DNA of 64,000 bases, taken from Neorhizobium galegae bv. orientalis str. HAMBI 540 (GTDB lineage: Bacteria; Pseudomonadota; Alphaproteobacteria; Rhizobiales; Rhizobiaceae). Where the stretch lies: assembly GCF_000731315.1 (NCBI RefSeq), contig NZ_HG938353.1, forward strand, positions 2,046,001-2,110,000, read 5' to 3'. Position 1 is the first letter of the stretch, and each line of letters starts with the position of its first letter. The notes beneath the pieces were generated by a model. That model did not search any database and was not told where the DNA came from. It worked only from the letters and a program-made list of their open reading frames with translations. This document shows positions 63,224 to 64,000 of this stretch, one piece after another. The position numbers were made by a program, and so were the translations under genes.

Positions 63224-64000
63224 TCATTCGGCATTCCTGAAGATCTTGCCGGGATTGAAGATATTCTTGGGATCGAGCCCCTGTTTGATGGTCCGCATCA
63301 GGTGGACGGCGCCGCCCAGTTCCTCTTCCAGAAATGACATCTTGCCCTGGCCGATGCCGTGCTCGCCGGTGCAGGTTCCGTCCATGGCAAGTGCCCGGTG
63401 ATTGAGGCGGCCGATGAACGCCTCGACCTTTTCGACCGAGGCCGGATCCTTGCCATCGAAGAGCACCAGGACGTGGAAATTGCCGTCGCCCGCATGCCCG
63501 ACGATCGGCGCCAGCAACCCCTGCTCGGCAATATCGGCCTGGGTCTCGGCGACGCATTCGGCAAGCCGCGAGATCGGCACGCAGACATCGGTCGAAAGGC
63601 CGTCGAGTTCCGGCGCCAGCGCCCGGCTCGCCCAATAGGCGTTGTGCCGCGCATGCCAGAGCTTTGCCCGCTCCTCGGCATTGGCGGTCCACAGGAAGTC
63701 GTCGCCGCCGCACTCGGTGGCGATCTCGGCAAACTGCGCCGACTGCAGCGCCACCGTTTCCTCGGTGCCGTGGAATTCCAGGAACAGCGTCGGCTTTTCC
63801 GGATAGGAGAGTTTTGAATAGGCATTGCAGGCCCGCATCTGCACGTCGTCCAGCAGTTCGATGCGGGCGACGGGAATGCCCATCTGGACGGTCATGATCA
63901 CGGCGTCACAGGCCGCTTTCACGCTCGGGAAGGCGCAGACGCCGCCGCCGATCTTTTCCGGAATGCCCTGCAGCCTCAACGTCACCGAAGTGATGACGCC
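63224..64000 (-). CDS. FAD-linked oxidase C-terminal part (D-lactate/glycolate oxidase type), partial
   Basis: About 258 residues of the C-terminus are present; the frame is open to the right edge (reading GVITSVTLRLQG at the edge), so the N-terminal FAD domain is outside. Motifs include FLEFHGTEETVALQ, IVGHAGDGNFHVLVL and CTGEHGIGQGKMSFLEEELG, then LDPKNIFNPGKIF, typical of GlcD/Dld2-type 2-hydroxyacid dehydrogenases. It would oxidise D-lactate, glycolate or a related acid. Confidence 0.93.
   Translation of the reverse strand, partial: GVITSVTLRLQGIPEKIGGGVCAFPSVKAACDAVIMTVQMGIPVARIELLDDVQMRACNAYSKLSYPEKPTLFLEFHGTEETVALQSAQFAEIATECGGDDFLWTANAEERAKLWHARHNAYWASRALAPELDGLSTDVCVPISRLAECVAETQADIAEQGLLAPIVGHAGDGNFHVLVLFDGKDPASVEKVEAFIGRLNHRALAMDGTCTGEHGIGQGKMSFLEEELGGAVHLMRTIKQGLDPKNIFNPGKIFRNAE

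Overview
The window reads as about 60 kb of chromosome from a Rhizobiaceae-type alphaproteobacterium (Rhizobium/Agrobacterium/Neorhizobium-like), preceded by about 4.5 kb of different, visibly lower-GC accessory DNA. The assignment rests on a circularly permuted two-piece tmRNA with the tag ANDNNAKGYALAA, an alpha-type SspB next to it, a rhizobial-style gene set (degP-hflC-hflK-folA-thyA, back-to-back miaA/serB, ilvC and ilvBH), TTG/GTG starts and GC-rich codon use. I cannot name the species.

Region 1 (1-4525) is accessory. A large gene for a GHKL/sacsin-like ATPase fills 1-3158 on the minus strand, open for 1052 codons and running off the left edge. It is followed by a decayed L,D-transpeptidase gene and a decayed small gene, and the region ends exactly at the 3' end of a tRNA-Lys(CTT), a classic integration position.

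Region 2 (4800-11650) is a minus-strand transport operon: binding protein, double-domain permease, ATPase, then an endonuclease/exonuclease/phosphatase-fold enzyme, a Nudix hydrolase and a PhzF-family isomerase. Region 3 (11650-24340) holds a CASTOR/POLLUX-like channel, an aminotransferase, a VapBC pair, ilvC, a TetR and an AraC regulator, a zinc alcohol dehydrogenase, a P-loop kinase, a divergent HxlR/quinone reductase pair, an Asp/Glu racemase, a MarR-GNAT fusion and pdxJ. Several of these carry perfect inverted repeats at their starts.

Region 4 (24340-36130) holds a MerR/LuxR-like hybrid regulator, a RecD-like helicase, an NAD-binding/DoxX-like membrane fusion with a DUF2269 protein, an ECF sigma/anti-sigma operon led by a secreted COG4315-type protein, a LysE exporter plus cobalt-type nitrile hydratase operon, an aldo/keto reductase and ilvBH. 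The ilvBH operon is preceded by a leader peptide, MKISIALIVVGTRMGRTV, and an intrinsic terminator, which looks like a ribosome-mediated attenuator whose leader is nearly leaderless. Region 5 (36480-48040) holds a HerA-like ATPase, miaA, serB, a broken brnT with intact brnA, a GNAT enzyme, degP/hflC/hflK, folA/thyA and a sugar-type dehydrogenase.

Region 6 (48200-57710) is a copper locus. It contains a membrane DUF4396 domain fused to a multicopper oxidase behind a CueR/HmrR-like promoter, a divergent two-component system, a perfect TTACAAATTTGTAA palindrome, several small secreted proteins, a TolC-like lipoprotein, a Tat-exported multicopper oxidase, a cupredoxin and a CusF-like protein. No RND pump, P-type ATPase or MerR regulator is visible, so the emphasis is periplasmic oxidation and sequestration. 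Region 7 (57900-64000) is core again: ssrA, sspB, two small genes, a giant AsmA-family protein and the C-terminal part of an FAD-linked oxidase cut by the right edge.
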